Part shown: positions 9,182-18,626 of the stretch, piece by piece
How positions within the stretch are numbered: the first letter of the stretch is position 1
How the letters are laid out: every line of letters begins with the position of its first letter
Source: Actinopolyspora erythraea
Lineage (GTDB): Bacteria > Actinomycetota > Actinomycetes > Mycobacteriales > Pseudonocardiaceae
Reading direction: 5' to 3'
DNA: 64,000 bases
Assembly: GCF_002263515.1 (NCBI RefSeq)
Contig: NZ_CP022752.1
Location: forward strand, 1,736,001 to 1,800,000
The notes under the pieces: model-generated
Told to the model about the DNA's origin: nothing
The model's database searches: none
Seen by the model: only the letters and a program-made list of their open reading frames with translations
Position numbers and translations under genes: made by a program

Positions 9182-10687
9182 ATGACGATGACGCCCCCGC
9201 ACAACTACCTAGCGGTGATTAAAGTCGTCGGCATCGGTGGCGGCGGTGTAAACGCCGTGAATCGGATGATCGAGGTCGGGCTCAAGGGCGTCGAGTTCAT
9301 CGCGGTGAACACCGACGCGCAGGCCCTCCTGATGTCGGATGCCGACGTCAAGCTCGACATCGGCCGTGAGCTGACGCGCGGTTTGGGAGCGGGTGCCGCT
9401 CCCGACGTCGGCTACCAGGCGGCCGACGACCACAAGGACGAGATCGAAGAGGTGCTCAAGGGCGCGGACATGGTGTTCGTCACCGCCGGTGAGGGCGGTG
9501 GCACCGGTACCGGTGGTGCCCCCGTGATCGCCTCGGTCGCCCGCAAACTCGGTGCACTGACCATCGGTGTCGTCACCCGGCCGTTCTCGTTCGAGGGCAA
9601 GCGCCGGGCCAACCAGGCCGAGCAGGGAATAAAGGACCTGCGTGACGAGTGCGACACGCTGATCGTCATTCCCAACGACCGGTTGTTGCAGCTCGGCGAC
9701 ATCGGCGTGAGCCTGATGGACGCGTTCCGCTCGGCGGACGAGGTGCTGCTTTCCGGTGTGCAGGGCATCACCGACCTGATCACCACCCCCGGTCTGATCA
9801 ACCTCGACTTCGCCGACGTCAAGAGCGTCATGTCCGGGGCGGGCAGCGCCCTGATGGGCATCGGTTCCGCCCGGGGGGAGGGCAGAGCGGTGGAGGCGGC
9901 GCAGAAGGCGATCAACTCACCGCTGCTGGAAGCCTCCATGGAGGGCGCGCACGGCGTGCTGCTCGCCATAGCCGGTGGTTCGGACCTCGGGTTGTTCGAG
10001 ATCAACGAGTCCGCTTCCCTGGTGCAGGAGTCCGCACACCCCGAGGCCAACATCATCTTCGGCACGGTCATCGACGACTCGCTCGGTGACGAGGTTCGGG
10101 TCACCGTGATCGCGGCCGGTTTCGACGCGGGGGCGCCCACGCACAAGAAGCTGGATCCCAACAAGGTCGGTTCCACCGACGAGCAGGACCCCGAGGCCCC
10201 CGTGACGGCGGGGCAGGTCGTCGACGGTCAGTCCGAGCCCGTGAACCGGGAAGCGCCGGACGCGGGGGAGGGCGCACCGGCTTCGACGCCCCACTCGACC
10301 GGGCCGCCGGAGGACGCGTCGGAGACCACACCGATCAGGCAGGATTCCTCCCGCCCGCGAGCGGACTCGGAGAACGGCGGCGTGCTCGGCGCCCCCTCCG
10401 GGACGAGCTCCGCCACCAGAGAGGCGAGTTCTCCGGCGTCCGGAGGAGCCTCGAACCACGAGACGGGGGAACCGCGTCAGCCCCAGCAGGGTGTGGGCGG
10501 CCCCCTCGGCACCGACGGTTCGGCGATCGGGGGCGAACAGCAGACCGGCACGGTGCCCGCCAGGCCGACGGGTGGTTATCCGGGAACCGGCAGCGGGTTC
10601 GGTGGTTCCCTGCTGGGGCGTGCCAAGAACAACAACGATGACGACAACGACGACGAGGTGGACATCCCGCCGTTCATGCGCAGGTGA
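9182..10687 (+). CDS. ftsZ: Cell division GTPase FtsZ
   Basis: FtsZ polymerises at mid-cell into the Z ring. The tubulin signature GGGTGTG lies near residue 107 and the N-terminal nucleotide loop [15 protein letters not shown] near 15. The conserved C-terminal peptide [11 protein letters not shown], which binds partners such as SepF, closes the protein. At 501 residues it is about 100 longer than streptomycete FtsZ. The excess is a Ser/Pro/Gly/Glu-rich disordered linker between about residues 316 and 488. The ATG at 9182 follows GGAAGGCGG. It is the first forward gene after a large control region, and pgeF, yggS and sepF follow. Confidence 0.98.
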   Translation: MTMTPPHNYLAVIKVVGIGGGGVNAVNRMIEVGLKGVEFIAVNTDAQALLMSDADVKLDIGRELTRGLGAGAAPDVGYQAADDHKDEIEEVLKGADMVFVTAGEGGGTGTGGAPVIASVARKLGALTIGVVTRPFSFEGKRRANQAEQGIKDLRDECDTLIVIPNDRLLQLGDIGVSLMDAFRSADEVLLSGVQGITDLITTPGLINLDFADVKSVMSGAGSALMGIGSARGEGRAVEAAQKAINSPLLEASMEGAHGVLLAIAGGSDLGLFEINESASLVQESAHPEANIIFGTVIDDSLGDEVRVTVIAAGFDAGAPTHKKLDPNKVGSTDEQDPEAPVTAGQVVDGQSEPVNREAPDAGEGAPASTPHSTGPPEDASETTPIRQDSSRPRADSENGGVLGAPSGTSSATREASSPASGGASNHETGEPRQPQQGVGGPLGTDGSAIGGEQQTGTVPARPTGGYPGTGSGFGGSLLGRAKNNNDDDNDDEVDIPPFMRR

Positions 10688-10792
10688 GACTGACCCGTCC
10701 TCTCGTTCGGGAGTGCGGGACAATGCACGGTGCGGGCGTTGTCGGACCGGACGCGCCGTGGCATGTTCGAAGCACTCGCGGGAGGGCGCATC

Positions 10793-11512
10793 GTGCGGAT
10801 CCGTCGTGTTGTCACGACTCGTGAAGGTGGTTACTCGAAACCCCCGTTCGACTCGTTCAATCTGGGCGGACGTGTTGGCGACGATCCGGAGCACCTGGCC
10901 GCGAACCAGGCGAAGCTCGCCGCCGGGATCGGTATCGAGGAACGGCGTTTCGTTTGGATGGAGCAGATCCACGGCAGGACGGCCGCCGTGGTGGACGGCC
11001 CCCGTACGGAGCCCCTGGAGGGGACCGACGCGCTGGTGACCGCCGTTCCGGAGCTCCCGTTGGTCGTGTTGACCGCCGACTGCGTGCCGGTGCTGCTCGG
11101 CGACCCGGTCAGTGGTGTCGTGGGAGCGGTGCACGCCGGACGGGTGGGGGCGCGCGTCGGCGTGCTGGTCAGCGCCCTGCGGCGGATGGTCGAGGCCGGG
11201 GCGAGGCTGGATCGCGTAGAGGCCCTGCTGGGCCCCGCCGCCTGTGGTGAGTGCTACGAGGTTCCCGCCGAGATGCGTGACGAGGTGGAGCGGGATCTGC
11301 CGGGCAGCGCCGCGAGAACGCGTGGCGGCACTCCCGCGTTGGACTTGCGGGCCGGGTTGTGGGAACAACTGGCCGCCGCTGGTGTCGCGAGGATAGGGCA
11401 GGACCCGCGCTGCACCATCGAGACTCCCGAGCTGTTCAGCCACCGGCGGGACTCGGGGCGCACGGGCAGGATCGCGGCGGTGGTCTGGTCCGAACCGGAG
11501 GAGCAACAGTGA
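10793..11512 (+). CDS. pgeF: Peptidoglycan editing factor PgeF (YfiH, DUF152)
   Basis: PgeF/YfiH proteins, formerly called laccase-like, hydrolyse misincorporated L-Ser from muropeptide precursors and also show purine-nucleoside activity in some members. Metal-site motifs are visible: FNLGGRVGDDP, LTADCVPVLL, GAVHAGRVGARVGVL and GPAACGECYEV. The start is uncertain. GTG 10793 has GGAGGG six bases upstream and gives 239 residues. GTG 10730 lies 5 bases after a possible -10 GACAAT (10719-10724) and could be a leaderless start; ATG 10763 is also in frame. The stop overlaps the next gene by GTGA. Confidence 0.88.
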   Translation: MRIRRVVTTREGGYSKPPFDSFNLGGRVGDDPEHLAANQAKLAAGIGIEERRFVWMEQIHGRTAAVVDGPRTEPLEGTDALVTAVPELPLVVLTADCVPVLLGDPVSGVVGAVHAGRVGARVGVLVSALRRMVEAGARLDRVEALLGPAACGECYEVPAEMRDEVERDLPGSAARTRGGTPALDLRAGLWEQLAAAGVARIGQDPRCTIETPELFSHRRDSGRTGRIAAVVWSEPEEQQ

Positions 11513-12258
11513 ACGAGGAAGACACCGACGACCGCTCCCGCCGGGCGCAGCTCGCCGAGTCGTTGGCCCGGGTGCGGGAGCGCGTGGACCGGGCCTGCGC
11601 GAACGTGGGCAGGTCCCCCGACGAGGTGGCGCTGTCGGCCGTGACGAAGACCTTCCCCGCCTCGGACGCGGCGTTGCTCGCGGATCTCGGGGTGACCGAT
11701 CTCGCGGAGAACCGGGAGCAGGAGGCGAGGCCGAAGGTGGCCGAGTTCCAACGGTTGCGCCCCGGTGTTCGCGTGCGTTGGCATATGGTCGGCCAGTTGC
11801 AACGCAACAAGGCTCGTTCGGTGGCCCGGTGGGCCGACGTGGTGGAGTCGGTGGACAGCGGCCGTCTGGTCGAGGCGTTGCGGCGTGCGGTGGGCAACGC
11901 TCTGGAAGCGGGTGAACGTTCCGCTCCGCTGGACGTGCTCCTGCAGGTGAATCTTGATCAGCGTACGGATCGGGGTGGGTGCTCGCCGGGGAAAGTCCCT
12001 GAACTGGCGGAAATGATGGCACGAATGTGTGAGATTCAACTCTGCGGTGTTATGGCTGTCGCTCCGTTGGGCGAGGATCCGGATGTGGCTTTCGCCACCC
12101 TTTCGGGAATTTCCGAGCGGCTCCGCCGGGACTTCCCGGAAGCTCGGGAGGTGTCGGCAGGGATGAGTGGGGATCTGGAGAGCGCGATAGCCCACGGTTC
12201 GACCCGGGTGCGTGTCGGAACGTCGTTGCTCGGTGGTCGCCCGTTAGTCTCACGATGA
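11509..12258 (+). CDS. YggS-family PLP homeostasis protein
   Basis: YggS/PROSC proteins bind pyridoxal phosphate without known enzymatic activity and buffer PLP and amino-acid pools. The 249-residue protein shows the PLP lysine region LSAVTKTFPASDA, then WHMVGQLQRNKAR, SVDSGRLVEAL, LLQVNLDQRTDRGG and AGMSGDLESAIAHGST near the C-terminus. It starts at GTG 11509, inside the pgeF stop (GTGA). The position between ftsZ and sepF is the classic actinobacterial and firmicute arrangement. Confidence 0.92.
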   Translation: MNEEDTDDRSRRAQLAESLARVRERVDRACANVGRSPDEVALSAVTKTFPASDAALLADLGVTDLAENREQEARPKVAEFQRLRPGVRVRWHMVGQLQRNKARSVARWADVVESVDSGRLVEALRRAVGNALEAGERSAPLDVLLQVNLDQRTDRGGCSPGKVPELAEMMARMCEIQLCGVMAVAPLGEDPDVAFATLSGISERLRRDFPEAREVSAGMSGDLESAIAHGSTRVRVGTSLLGGRPLVSR

Positions 12259-12319
12259 GCCACCAAACGGGTCGAAGGCCTGCCGTCGCTGTACCTTTCG
12301 CGGAGGAAGGGGCTTGCCG

Positions 12320-12934
12320 ATGAGTAAGCTACACAAGCTTAAGGCGTACTTCGGCATGGTCCCGGCCGAAGAAGTCGACGAGTACGACGAGGTGCCCGAC
12401 GGATACGCGTCGGACTACGGCGAGTACGACGCGTCGGAGGACAGGGCCGTCGGGCCGCGCCGGCACGGGGGTACTCGTGGTGCCCAGGACGAGGATCAAG
12501 AGGATGACCATGACAGTGAGCCACGTTCCCGCGTCACGCGCCCTCGGAGGCAGTGGGTCTCCGAGAGCCCGGTCCGCGGTTCGTTGGCGGTGGATCCGAA
12601 CCTGGAACAGACTCCGCGGCTGCGTGCGGTGACCGACACGGGCAGTCACTACAGCTTGAGTAAGATCACAACCCTGCATCCGCGCAGCTACAGCGAGGCG
12701 CGGACCATCGGGGAGCAGTACCGCGACGGTACGCCGGTGATCATGAACCTCACCGAGATGGATGAAGCTGACGCCAAGCGGCTGGTGGACTTCGCCGCGG
12801 GGCTGGCCTTCGCCATGCGCGGTTCCATCGAGAAGGTCACCAACCGTGTGTTCCTGCTCTCGCCCCCCAACGTCGACGTGGCTGCCGAGGACAAACGGCG
12901 CCTCGCCGAGGGGGCCTTTTTCAATTACGGGTGA
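12320..12934 (+). CDS. sepF: Cell division protein SepF
   Basis: SepF anchors FtsZ to the membrane and aligns filaments; in actinomycetes it replaces FtsA/ZipA. The N-terminal MSKLHKLKAYFGMVP is the amphipathic membrane-binding helix. An acidic, charged linker of about 90 residues follows. The C-terminal SepF domain (about residues 118-204) starts at ITTLHPRSYSEARTIGEQY and contains NLTEMDEADAKRLVDFAAGL. ATG 12320 is preferred, with GGAGGAAGGGG at 12302-12312; TTG 12314 is in frame but worse placed. The short gap to yggT implies one operon. Confidence 0.95.
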   Translation: MSKLHKLKAYFGMVPAEEVDEYDEVPDGYASDYGEYDASEDRAVGPRRHGGTRGAQDEDQEDDHDSEPRSRVTRPRRQWVSESPVRGSLAVDPNLEQTPRLRAVTDTGSHYSLSKITTLHPRSYSEARTIGEQYRDGTPVIMNLTEMDEADAKRLVDFAAGLAFAMRGSIEKVTNRVFLLSPPNVDVAAEDKRRLAEGAFFNYG

Positions 12935-12953
12935 GTGGTGGCAGAGTTGAGTC

Positions 12954-13238
12954 GTGGAACCGGCCCTGATCGTTCTTTACTATCTACTGTTCTTCTTCTG
13001 GCTGCTGCTCATAGCGCGTATCGTGGTGGAGCTCGTTCGTGCGTTCGCCCGCGACTGGAGGCCCAGTGGCGGGGTTGCGATCGCGCTGGAGACCATCTAC
13101 ACAGTGACCGACCCACCCGTACGATTGCTGCGTCGGGTGATCCCGACGGTCCGGATCGGCAACGTCGGGCTGGACTTGTCCATTATGGTGCTGCTGCTGG
13201 TCGTGTACATCTTGATGCGACTGGTTCAACCCGGGTAA
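12954..13238 (+). CDS. YggT-family membrane protein
   Basis: A 94-residue integral membrane protein of the YggT (CcmB3-like) family. Two hydrophobic segments are seen, at about residues 3-27 (LYYLLFFFWLLLIARIVVEL) and 70-92, joined by a loop containing YTVTDPPVRLLRRVIPTVRIG, which carries the family's conserved D-P and R-R-hydrophobic-P elements. The start is GTG 12954. It lies between sepF and divIVA, its common position. A role in envelope assembly or division is inferred from that conserved neighbourhood. Confidence 0.88.
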   Translation: MEPALIVLYYLLFFFWLLLIARIVVELVRAFARDWRPSGGVAIALETIYTVTDPPVRLLRRVIPTVRIGNVGLDLSIMVLLLVVYILMRLVQPG

Positions 13239-13284
13239 CGGGGAACCCGGTGACTCGCAGCCGAGGAGTGCGTGAGGTGATCTT

Positions 13285-14151
13285 GTGGGTTTGACCCCCG
13301 CCGACGTCCACAACGTGGCGTTCAGCAAACCTCCCATCGGAAAGCGGGGCTACAACGAGGACGAGGTTGATGCCTTCCTCGACCTCGTCGAGGCCGAGCT
13401 CGCGCGGCTCGTGGAGGAAAACGGCGACTTGCGGAACCAGGTCGAGCAGTTGGAGACCCAACTGCAGTCGGCCCAGTCCGACCTCGACGAGGCGCGGAAG
13501 CAGCCCGCCTCGGCCGAGTCGGGCGTCGCCGCTCAGGCGAGTTCCTCGGGCGCTTCCGAGGAGCCGCGCAGACTGCAACCCGTTCCCCCGCCCACGGCTG
13601 CCTCCGAGCAGACCTCGCCCGGCGGTGACCAGCACGTGCAGGCCGCCAAGGTGCTCGGCCTGGCGCAGGAGATGGCCGACCGGCTGACCGGTGAGGCCAA
13701 GACCGAGTCCGACGGGATGCTCTCCGAAGCGCGCACCAAGTCCGAGCAGCTGCTCTCGGATGCCCGAACGAAGGCCGACAGCATGGTCAACGACGCGCGC
13801 AGCCGTGCCGAGACGATGCTCAACGACGCGCGCAGCCGTGCCGAGACGTTGGAACGTCAGGCGCGGGAGAAGGCGGCGAGCCTGGAACGCGATGCTCAGC
13901 ACAAGCACGCGGAAGTGATGGGCAACATCACCCAGGAGAAGAACGCGCTCGAGAAGAAGATCGAAACGCTGCGCACCTTCGAGCGGGAGTACCGCTCCCG
14001 GCTGCAGTCGTACCTGGAGTCGCAGCTGCGCGAGCTCCAGGACCGCGGTTCCGCCGCACCGGCCGAGAACGTCAGCAACAGCAGGTCGTCCTCCTCGGGG
14101 CAGCAGAGCGGCAGCTACAACTTCGGGACGCGTGCGGCGGAAGCGGGCTGA
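13285..14151 (+). CDS. wag31: DivIVA/Wag31 polar growth scaffold
   Basis: DivIVA (Wag31/Ag84) binds curved membrane at cell poles and directs tip extension in actinomycetes. The N-terminal domain ([20 protein letters not shown], then [17 protein letters not shown]) matches the membrane-binding DivIVA domain. A Ser/Pro-rich interruption covers about residues 70-115. A long coiled coil follows, with an 11-residue period from about 134 to 210. The C-terminal tail is Ser/Gln-rich. It starts at GTG 13285 after GAGGTGA. Its length (288) fits the family range. Confidence 0.94.
   Translation: MGLTPADVHNVAFSKPPIGKRGYNEDEVDAFLDLVEAELARLVEENGDLRNQVEQLETQLQSAQSDLDEARKQPASAESGVAAQASSSGASEEPRRLQPVPPPTAASEQTSPGGDQHVQAAKVLGLAQEMADRLTGEAKTESDGMLSEARTKSEQLLSDARTKADSMVNDARSRAETMLNDARSRAETLERQAREKAASLERDAQHKHAEVMGNITQEKNALEKKIETLRTFEREYRSRLQSYLESQLRELQDRGSAAPAENVSNSRSSSSGQQSGSYNFGTRAAEAG
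13788..13848 (+). repeat. 33-bp in-frame tandem duplication in divIVA
   Basis: A 28-base identical segment occurs at 13788-13815 and 13821-13848, period 33 bases (11 codons). It encodes two near-identical NDARSRAET hendecads within the coiled coil. Weaker 11-residue units flank it on both sides, so this is the most recent copy of an older repeat series. Confidence 0.85.
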
Positions 14152-14245
14152 GTTTCGGAACGCGGGTGATGCGTTTCGATGTGTCACCCGACTCGTTGGT
14201 CCGAGGAGTAACGTCTTCCGGATCTACCTGAAAGCGTGAGACTAC

Positions 14246-14809
14246 GTGCTGTTGACGGTGCTGCTTCTGCTGCTCGTGGCCGCCGGTGTGCTGGTTTTCG
14301 CGGTGGCCACGGGCGCGGCTCAGTGGGCGTGGCTCTCGGTGCTGCTGTGCGCGGTGGCGGCGGTGACGTTGTTCTGGGCCCGTGTCCGGGACCGACGGCG
14401 GTCCCGGACGGCACCGCGGCACTCGGCGCACGGCACCCCGGGCGTGGCCGACTCCGCATCGCCCGAGGACGAGGGGGAGGACGCGGAGGAGACCGACGAC
14501 TCCGGAGTCTCCCTCTCGGGGGGTGATGCCGAGGACTCCTCCCGAGGGGCCGCGGAGCCTGATCCGGACACCGAGCCCGCCGAGCAGCGGACCGACGCCG
14601 CGGACGTGCTGTTGGTCTGTGAGGCGGACACCGTGGTCTTCGTGATCGACGAGCGTCCGCGCTACCACCTCGACGACTGCTCCTGGGTCGGTGACCGCGA
14701 GACCCTGCCGCTGCCTGTCGCCGAGGCGCGTGAACTCGGTTTCACGCCCTGCGCGGTCTGCGCTCCGGACAGCTCGGTGGCTCGGCTGGCGCGCTCCCGC
14801 GTTTCGTGA
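14246..14809 (+). CDS. Two-helix membrane protein with Cys-containing C-terminal domain
   Basis: I do not recognise a named family. The 187-residue product has two hydrophobic helices (about residues 1-25 and 29-48), an Arg cluster, then a very acidic disordered stretch (about 55-115). It ends in a compact domain with YHLDDCSWVGDRETLPLPVA and GFTPCAVCAP. The His/Cys pattern (H-x3-C ... C-x2-C) could bind a metal, but that is inference. The start is GTG 14246, without a clear ribosome site. Its location between divIVA and ileS is shared by hypothetical membrane proteins in related actinomycetes, as I recall. Confidence 0.65.
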   Translation: MLLTVLLLLLVAAGVLVFAVATGAAQWAWLSVLLCAVAAVTLFWARVRDRRRSRTAPRHSAHGTPGVADSASPEDEGEDAEETDDSGVSLSGGDAEDSSRGAAEPDPDTEPAEQRTDAADVLLVCEADTVVFVIDERPRYHLDDCSWVGDRETLPLPVAEARELGFTPCAVCAPDSSVARLARSRVS

Positions 14810-14968
14810 TCGTCCCAGGAACGCGGCTCCGGGGCGGAGAAGGTGCGCTCCGTGGAGCACCTGCCGGGGTTCCCACGGCGGCGGCACCGCGTGCGGTGGC
14901 CGAGGCGTCCCCGCGAGGATGATCCCGGCGACACAGCGCCCGGAAGTGATCGACTGGCGTCCACCCGC

Positions 14969-15262
14969 TATGCTGGCACCAGTGGCGTTGATCCGGCCAT
15001 CACCGGGGAGCCTCCGGAAGAACGGGCGCCGACACCGTGTACACCGTGGTGTTCCGCCTCAGTAGAACCGGACGGGTGGGCCCGTCACAGCCTTCAACGA
15101 GAGGTCACGTGCCGCGCTGCTCGGCCACGTGGCAAGCGGGGTGGTACCGCGGTAGGCGAGCGTTCGTCGTCCCTGAGGGGCTCGCCGTGTCGTCCCCGCC
15201 CGAGCATCTTCGCCCGATGCTCGCGCGGCGTAACCACACGACACACTCGCGAGGAGCGCATC
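14969..15262 (+). promoter_or_regulatory. ileS T-box leader (translational, isoleucine-specific)
   Basis: A T-box RNA senses uncharged tRNA-Ile and controls ileS. A -10 TATGCT (14969-14974) with a weak -35 GTGATC (14946-14951, spacing 17) would start the transcript near 14981. The short Stem I contains GGCCATCACCGGGGAG with the isoleucine specifier ATC at 14999-15001. The invariant T-box GGGGTGGTACCGCGG lies at 15138-15152; its TGGT (15142-15145) matches the ACCA end of tRNA-Ile. Downstream, GATGCTCG (15216-15223) can pair perfectly with CGAGCATC (15201-15208). Alternatively it can pair with CGCGAG...CATC around the GAGGAG ribosome site (15251-15256). No T-run terminator is present, so control is probably translational. 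Confidence 0.88.
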
Positions 15263-15266
15263 CGCG

Positions 15267-18200
15267 ATGGCTTATCCGAAAGTACCGTTCAACGGTGCGA
15301 GTTCCGAGGGTCCCGAAGCGGCGCGATCCGCCGAGGACGTGGCGGCGCAGCCGTCCTTTCCCGCCATCGAGCACGAGGTCCTGGACTACTGGGAGCGGGA
15401 CGGTACCTTCCGCGCCAGTGTCGCCAATCGTGAGTCGGGCACCAACGGGTCCAACGAGTTCGTGTTCTACGACGGGCCGCCGTTCGCCAACGGCCTGCCG
15501 CACTACGGGCACCTGCTGACCGGCTACGCCAAGGACGTGGTGCCCCGTTACAAGACCATGCGCGGCTACCGCGTCGAGCGCAGGTTCGGGTGGGACTGCC
15601 ACGGTCTGCCCGCCGAGGTCGAGGCGGAGAAGCAACTCGGCATCAGCGCCAAGTCCGAGATCGAGTCCATGGGGGTCGCCGAGTTCAACGAGGCCTGTCG
15701 CGCCTCGGTGCTGCACTACACCGACGAGTGGCAGGATTACGTCACCCGGCAGGCACGCTGGGTGGACTTCTCCAACGACTACAAGACGCTCGACCTCGAC
15801 TACATGGAAAGCGTCATGTGGGCCTTCCGGACCCTGTGGGACAAGGGGCTGGTCTACAGCGGTTTCCGAGTGCTCTGGTACTGCTGGCGCTGCGAGACGC
15901 CGCTGTCCAACACCGAGACGCGCATGGACGACGTGTATCGGCAGCGGCAGGACCCCGCCGTCACCGTCGGCCTGCGGTTGCGGGCCCCGGGCGCCGTCTT
16001 CGACGGAGCCCTGGCCCTGGTGTGGACCACCACCCCCTGGACGCTGCCCTCCAACCTGGCCGCGGCGGTCCACCCCGAGATCGAGTACGTACTGGTGCGC
16101 CCCGCCGAGGGGGAGAACACCTACGTGCTCGCCGCCGACCGGTTGAACGCCTACACCAGGGAACTCGGTGAGGACGTCGCGGAGCGGATCGTCGCCCGCT
16201 TCAACGGCAGTGAGCTGCTCGGCACCCGCTACGAACCGCCGTTCGACTTCTTCACCGGCAGGCAGAACGCGCATCGCGTCCTGTCCGCCGATTACGTCAC
16301 CACCGACGACGGTACCGGGCTGGTGCACATCGCCCCCGCGTTCGGTGAGGAGGACAAGGTGGTCACCGACGCGGCGGGCATCGAGCCGGTCGTCCCGGTC
16401 GACGAGCACGGCAGGTTCACCTCGGAGGTCGCGCCCTACGAGGGGCAGCAGGTCTTCGAGGCGAACAAGGCGATCATCACCGATCTCAAGGCCGCGGGCT
16501 CGTTGCTGCGCCACGAGACCTACGACCACCCCTACCCGCACTGCTGGCGTTGTGACAACGCGCTGATCCAGCGCGCGGTTTCCTCGTGGTTCGTCGAGGT
16601 CAGCCGCTTCCGGGACCGCATGGTCGAGCTCAACCAGCAGATCGACTGGGTGCCCGAGCACATCAGGGACGGCCAGTTCGGCAAGTGGCTGGAGAACGCG
16701 CGGGACTGGAACATCTCCCGGAACCGCTACTGGGGTTCCCCCATCCCGGTGTGGGTCTCCGACGACCCGGACTACCCCCGTACGGACGTCTACGGTTCGC
16801 TGGACGAACTGGAGGCCGACTTCGGTGTTCGCCCCACTGATCTGCACCGCCCGAACATCGACCGGCTGACCCGGCCGAACCCGGACGACCCCACCGGCAG
16901 GTCCACCATGCGTCGAGTGCCCGACGTGCTCGACTGCTGGTTCGAGTCGGGGGCCATGCCCTTCGCGCAGGTGCACTACCCGTTCGAGAACGCCGAGTGG
17001 TTCGAACACCACTACCCAGGTGACTTCATCGTGGAGTACAGCGGGCAGACACGGGGGTGGTTCTACACCCTCCACGTGCTGGCCACCGCGCTGTTCGACT
17101 GCCCGGCCTTCTCCCACGTGCTCGCGCACGGGATCGTGCTCGGCCACGACGGGCTCAAGATGTCCAAGTCCAAGCGCAACTACCCGGACGTGCGCGAGGT
17201 CTTCGAGCGGGACGGCTCCGACGCGATGCGTTGGTTCCTGATGTCCAGTCCCATCCTGCGCGGCGGGGACCTCGTCATCACGGAGAAGGGGATCAGGGAC
17301 TCCGTCCGGCAGGCGGTGCTGCCGCTGTGGAACTCCTGGTACTTCCTGGCGCTGTACGCCAACGCGGAGAACGTTGAGGGGACGTGGCGCACCGACAGCG
17401 AGCACGTGCTCGATCGGTACGTCCTCGCCAAGACGCGTGAACTCGTCGAGGCCGCGCGGGACTCGATGGACGTGTTCGACCTCTCCGGGACGTGCGCGGC
17501 GGTTCGCGACTTCCTGGAGGTCCTGACCAACTGGTACGTCCGTCGTTCCCGTGATCGGTTCTGGGCGGGGGACAGGGACGCCATCGACACGCTGCACACG
17601 GTTCTCGAGGTCACCTGCCGGGTGGTCGCACCGCTGTTGCCGCTGACCACGGAGGCGGTCTGGCGCGGGTTGACCGGGCGGCGCTCGGTCCACCTGGCCG
17701 ACTGGCCGCTCGCCGAGGAACTGCCCGCCGACACCGAGCTGGTGTCGGCCATGGACAGCGTCCGTCAGGTGTGCTCGGCCGCGCTCGGCCTACGCAAGTC
17801 GAACAAGCTTCGGGTTCGGCTGCCGCTGCGCCGCTTGGTCGTGGCGCTGCCGCGTTCGGAGTCGCTGCTTCCGTTCGTCGAGCTCGTACGGGACGAGGTC
17901 AACGTCAAGAACGTGGAGCTGACCTCCGACGTCGCCGCGCACGGACACTTCGAGATCTCGGTCAACGCCCGGGTCGCCGGTCCTCGGCTCGGTGGTGACG
18001 TACAGAAGGCGATCAAGGCGGTCAAGTCGGGTGAGTGGACCCGGACCTCGGAGGGGGGTGTGCTCGCCGCCGGGGTGGAGCTGTACCCGGAGGAGTTCTC
18101 CGAACACCTGGTTTCGACCGATCCCGGCGCGGCCACGGCGCTGCCCAGCGGTGACGGCCTGGTGGTCCTGGACACCGAGGTGACCACCCAGCTCGCCACG

Positions 18201-18461
18201 GAGGGGATGGCCCGTGACGTCGTCAGGGTGGTGCAGCAGGCCAGGCGTGAGGCCGGGCTGGTGGTCTCGGACCGGATCGTGGCCACGATCGCCGCTCCGG
18301 AACCGGTCCGCGAGGCGGTGGGCGAGTACGAGTCGTTCGTGGCCGGCGAAACGCTGGCCGACGAGATCGTGCTGGGCGAGACCGCCGGTCAGGGGGCGCT
18401 CGTCGGCACCGTCGGGGAGAACGACACCGAGATCGCGGTCTCGGTGACCAGGAACCCGTAG
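15267..18461 (+). CDS. ileS: Isoleucyl-tRNA synthetase
   Basis: This class I synthetase charges tRNA-Ile and has a CP1 editing domain that removes mischarged valine. The 1064-residue protein has the HIGH-type motif HYGH at 79-82, the editing segment [13 protein letters not shown] near 253 and KMSKS at 631-635. It ends with an anticodon-binding domain and a long C-terminal region. The length and lack of a C-terminal zinc cluster fit the type 2 (eukaryote-like) IleS common in actinomycetes; that subtype is inferred. The start ATG 15267 follows GAGGAG, which the T-box leader can mask. Confidence 0.97.
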   Translation: MAYPKVPFNGASSEGPEAARSAEDVAAQPSFPAIEHEVLDYWERDGTFRASVANRESGTNGSNEFVFYDGPPFANGLPHYGHLLTGYAKDVVPRYKTMRGYRVERRFGWDCHGLPAEVEAEKQLGISAKSEIESMGVAEFNEACRASVLHYTDEWQDYVTRQARWVDFSNDYKTLDLDYMESVMWAFRTLWDKGLVYSGFRVLWYCWRCETPLSNTETRMDDVYRQRQDPAVTVGLRLRAPGAVFDGALALVWTTTPWTLPSNLAAAVHPEIEYVLVRPAEGENTYVLAADRLNAYTRELGEDVAERIVARFNGSELLGTRYEPPFDFFTGRQNAHRVLSADYVTTDDGTGLVHIAPAFGEEDKVVTDAAGIEPVVPVDEHGRFTSEVAPYEGQQVFEANKAIITDLKAAGSLLRHETYDHPYPHCWRCDNALIQRAVSSWFVEVSRFRDRMVELNQQIDWVPEHIRDGQFGKWLENARDWNISRNRYWGSPIPVWVSDDPDYPRTDVYGSLDELEADFGVRPTDLHRPNIDRLTRPNPDDPTGRSTMRRVPDVLDCWFESGAMPFAQVHYPFENAEWFEHHYPGDFIVEYSGQTRGWFYTLHVLATALFDCPAFSHVLAHGIVLGHDGLKMSKSKRNYPDVREVFERDGSDAMRWFLMSSPILRGGDLVITEKGIRDSVRQAVLPLWNSWYFLALYANAENVEGTWRTDSEHVLDRYVLAKTRELVEAARDSMDVFDLSGTCAAVRDFLEVLTNWYVRRSRDRFWAGDRDAIDTLHTVLEVTCRVVAPLLPLTTEAVWRGLTGRRSVHLADWPLAEELPADTELVSAMDSVRQVCSAALGLRKSNKLRVRLPLRRLVVALPRSESLLPFVELVRDEVNVKNVELTSDVAAHGHFEISVNARVAGPRLGGDVQKAIKAVKSGEWTRTSEGGVLAAGVELYPEEFSEHLVSTDPGAATALPSGDGLVVLDTEVTTQLATEGMARDVVRVVQQARREAGLVVSDRIVATIAAPEPVREAVGEYESFVAGETLADEIVLGETAGQGALVGTVGENDTEIAVSVTRNP

Positions 18462-18573
18462 CGCGGTGCCCGCGCGTGTGACCGGTTTCCGGCACGTCGG
18501 GGCAGCAGGGTGGCGGGGACGCCCAGCGGGTGTTCCGCCACCCGGAAGCCGGTCCGCGAGCGCACCGGCGGGA

Positions 18574-18626
18574 GAACCGCGGTGGGGGGGGGCTCCGTCC
18601 GGGAAGTCCCCGCCGCCCCGCGGTTC
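18574..18626. terminator. Bidirectional hairpin between ileS and gnd
   Basis: Perfect 9-bp arms GAACCGCGG (18574-18582) and CCGCGGTTC (18618-18626) with a G-run facing C-rich sequence that extends the stem imperfectly. It sits between two convergent genes, and the right arm overlaps the gnd stop codon. There is no T-run, as often in actinomycetes. Confidence 0.65.

Noticed and set aside
13788..13848. CRISPR-like repeat
   Set aside because: The repeat is in frame within divIVA with an 11-codon period and no spacers; it is a coiled-coil duplication.
15105..17693. An 862-codon open frame antisense to ileS, and similar long antisense frames across dnaE, gnd, hisD and the P450/aftA region
   Set aside because: High G+C coding sequence leaves the opposite strand open. 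The products are Arg/Gly/Pro/His-rich, lack domains, and mirror the codon pattern of the real genes.
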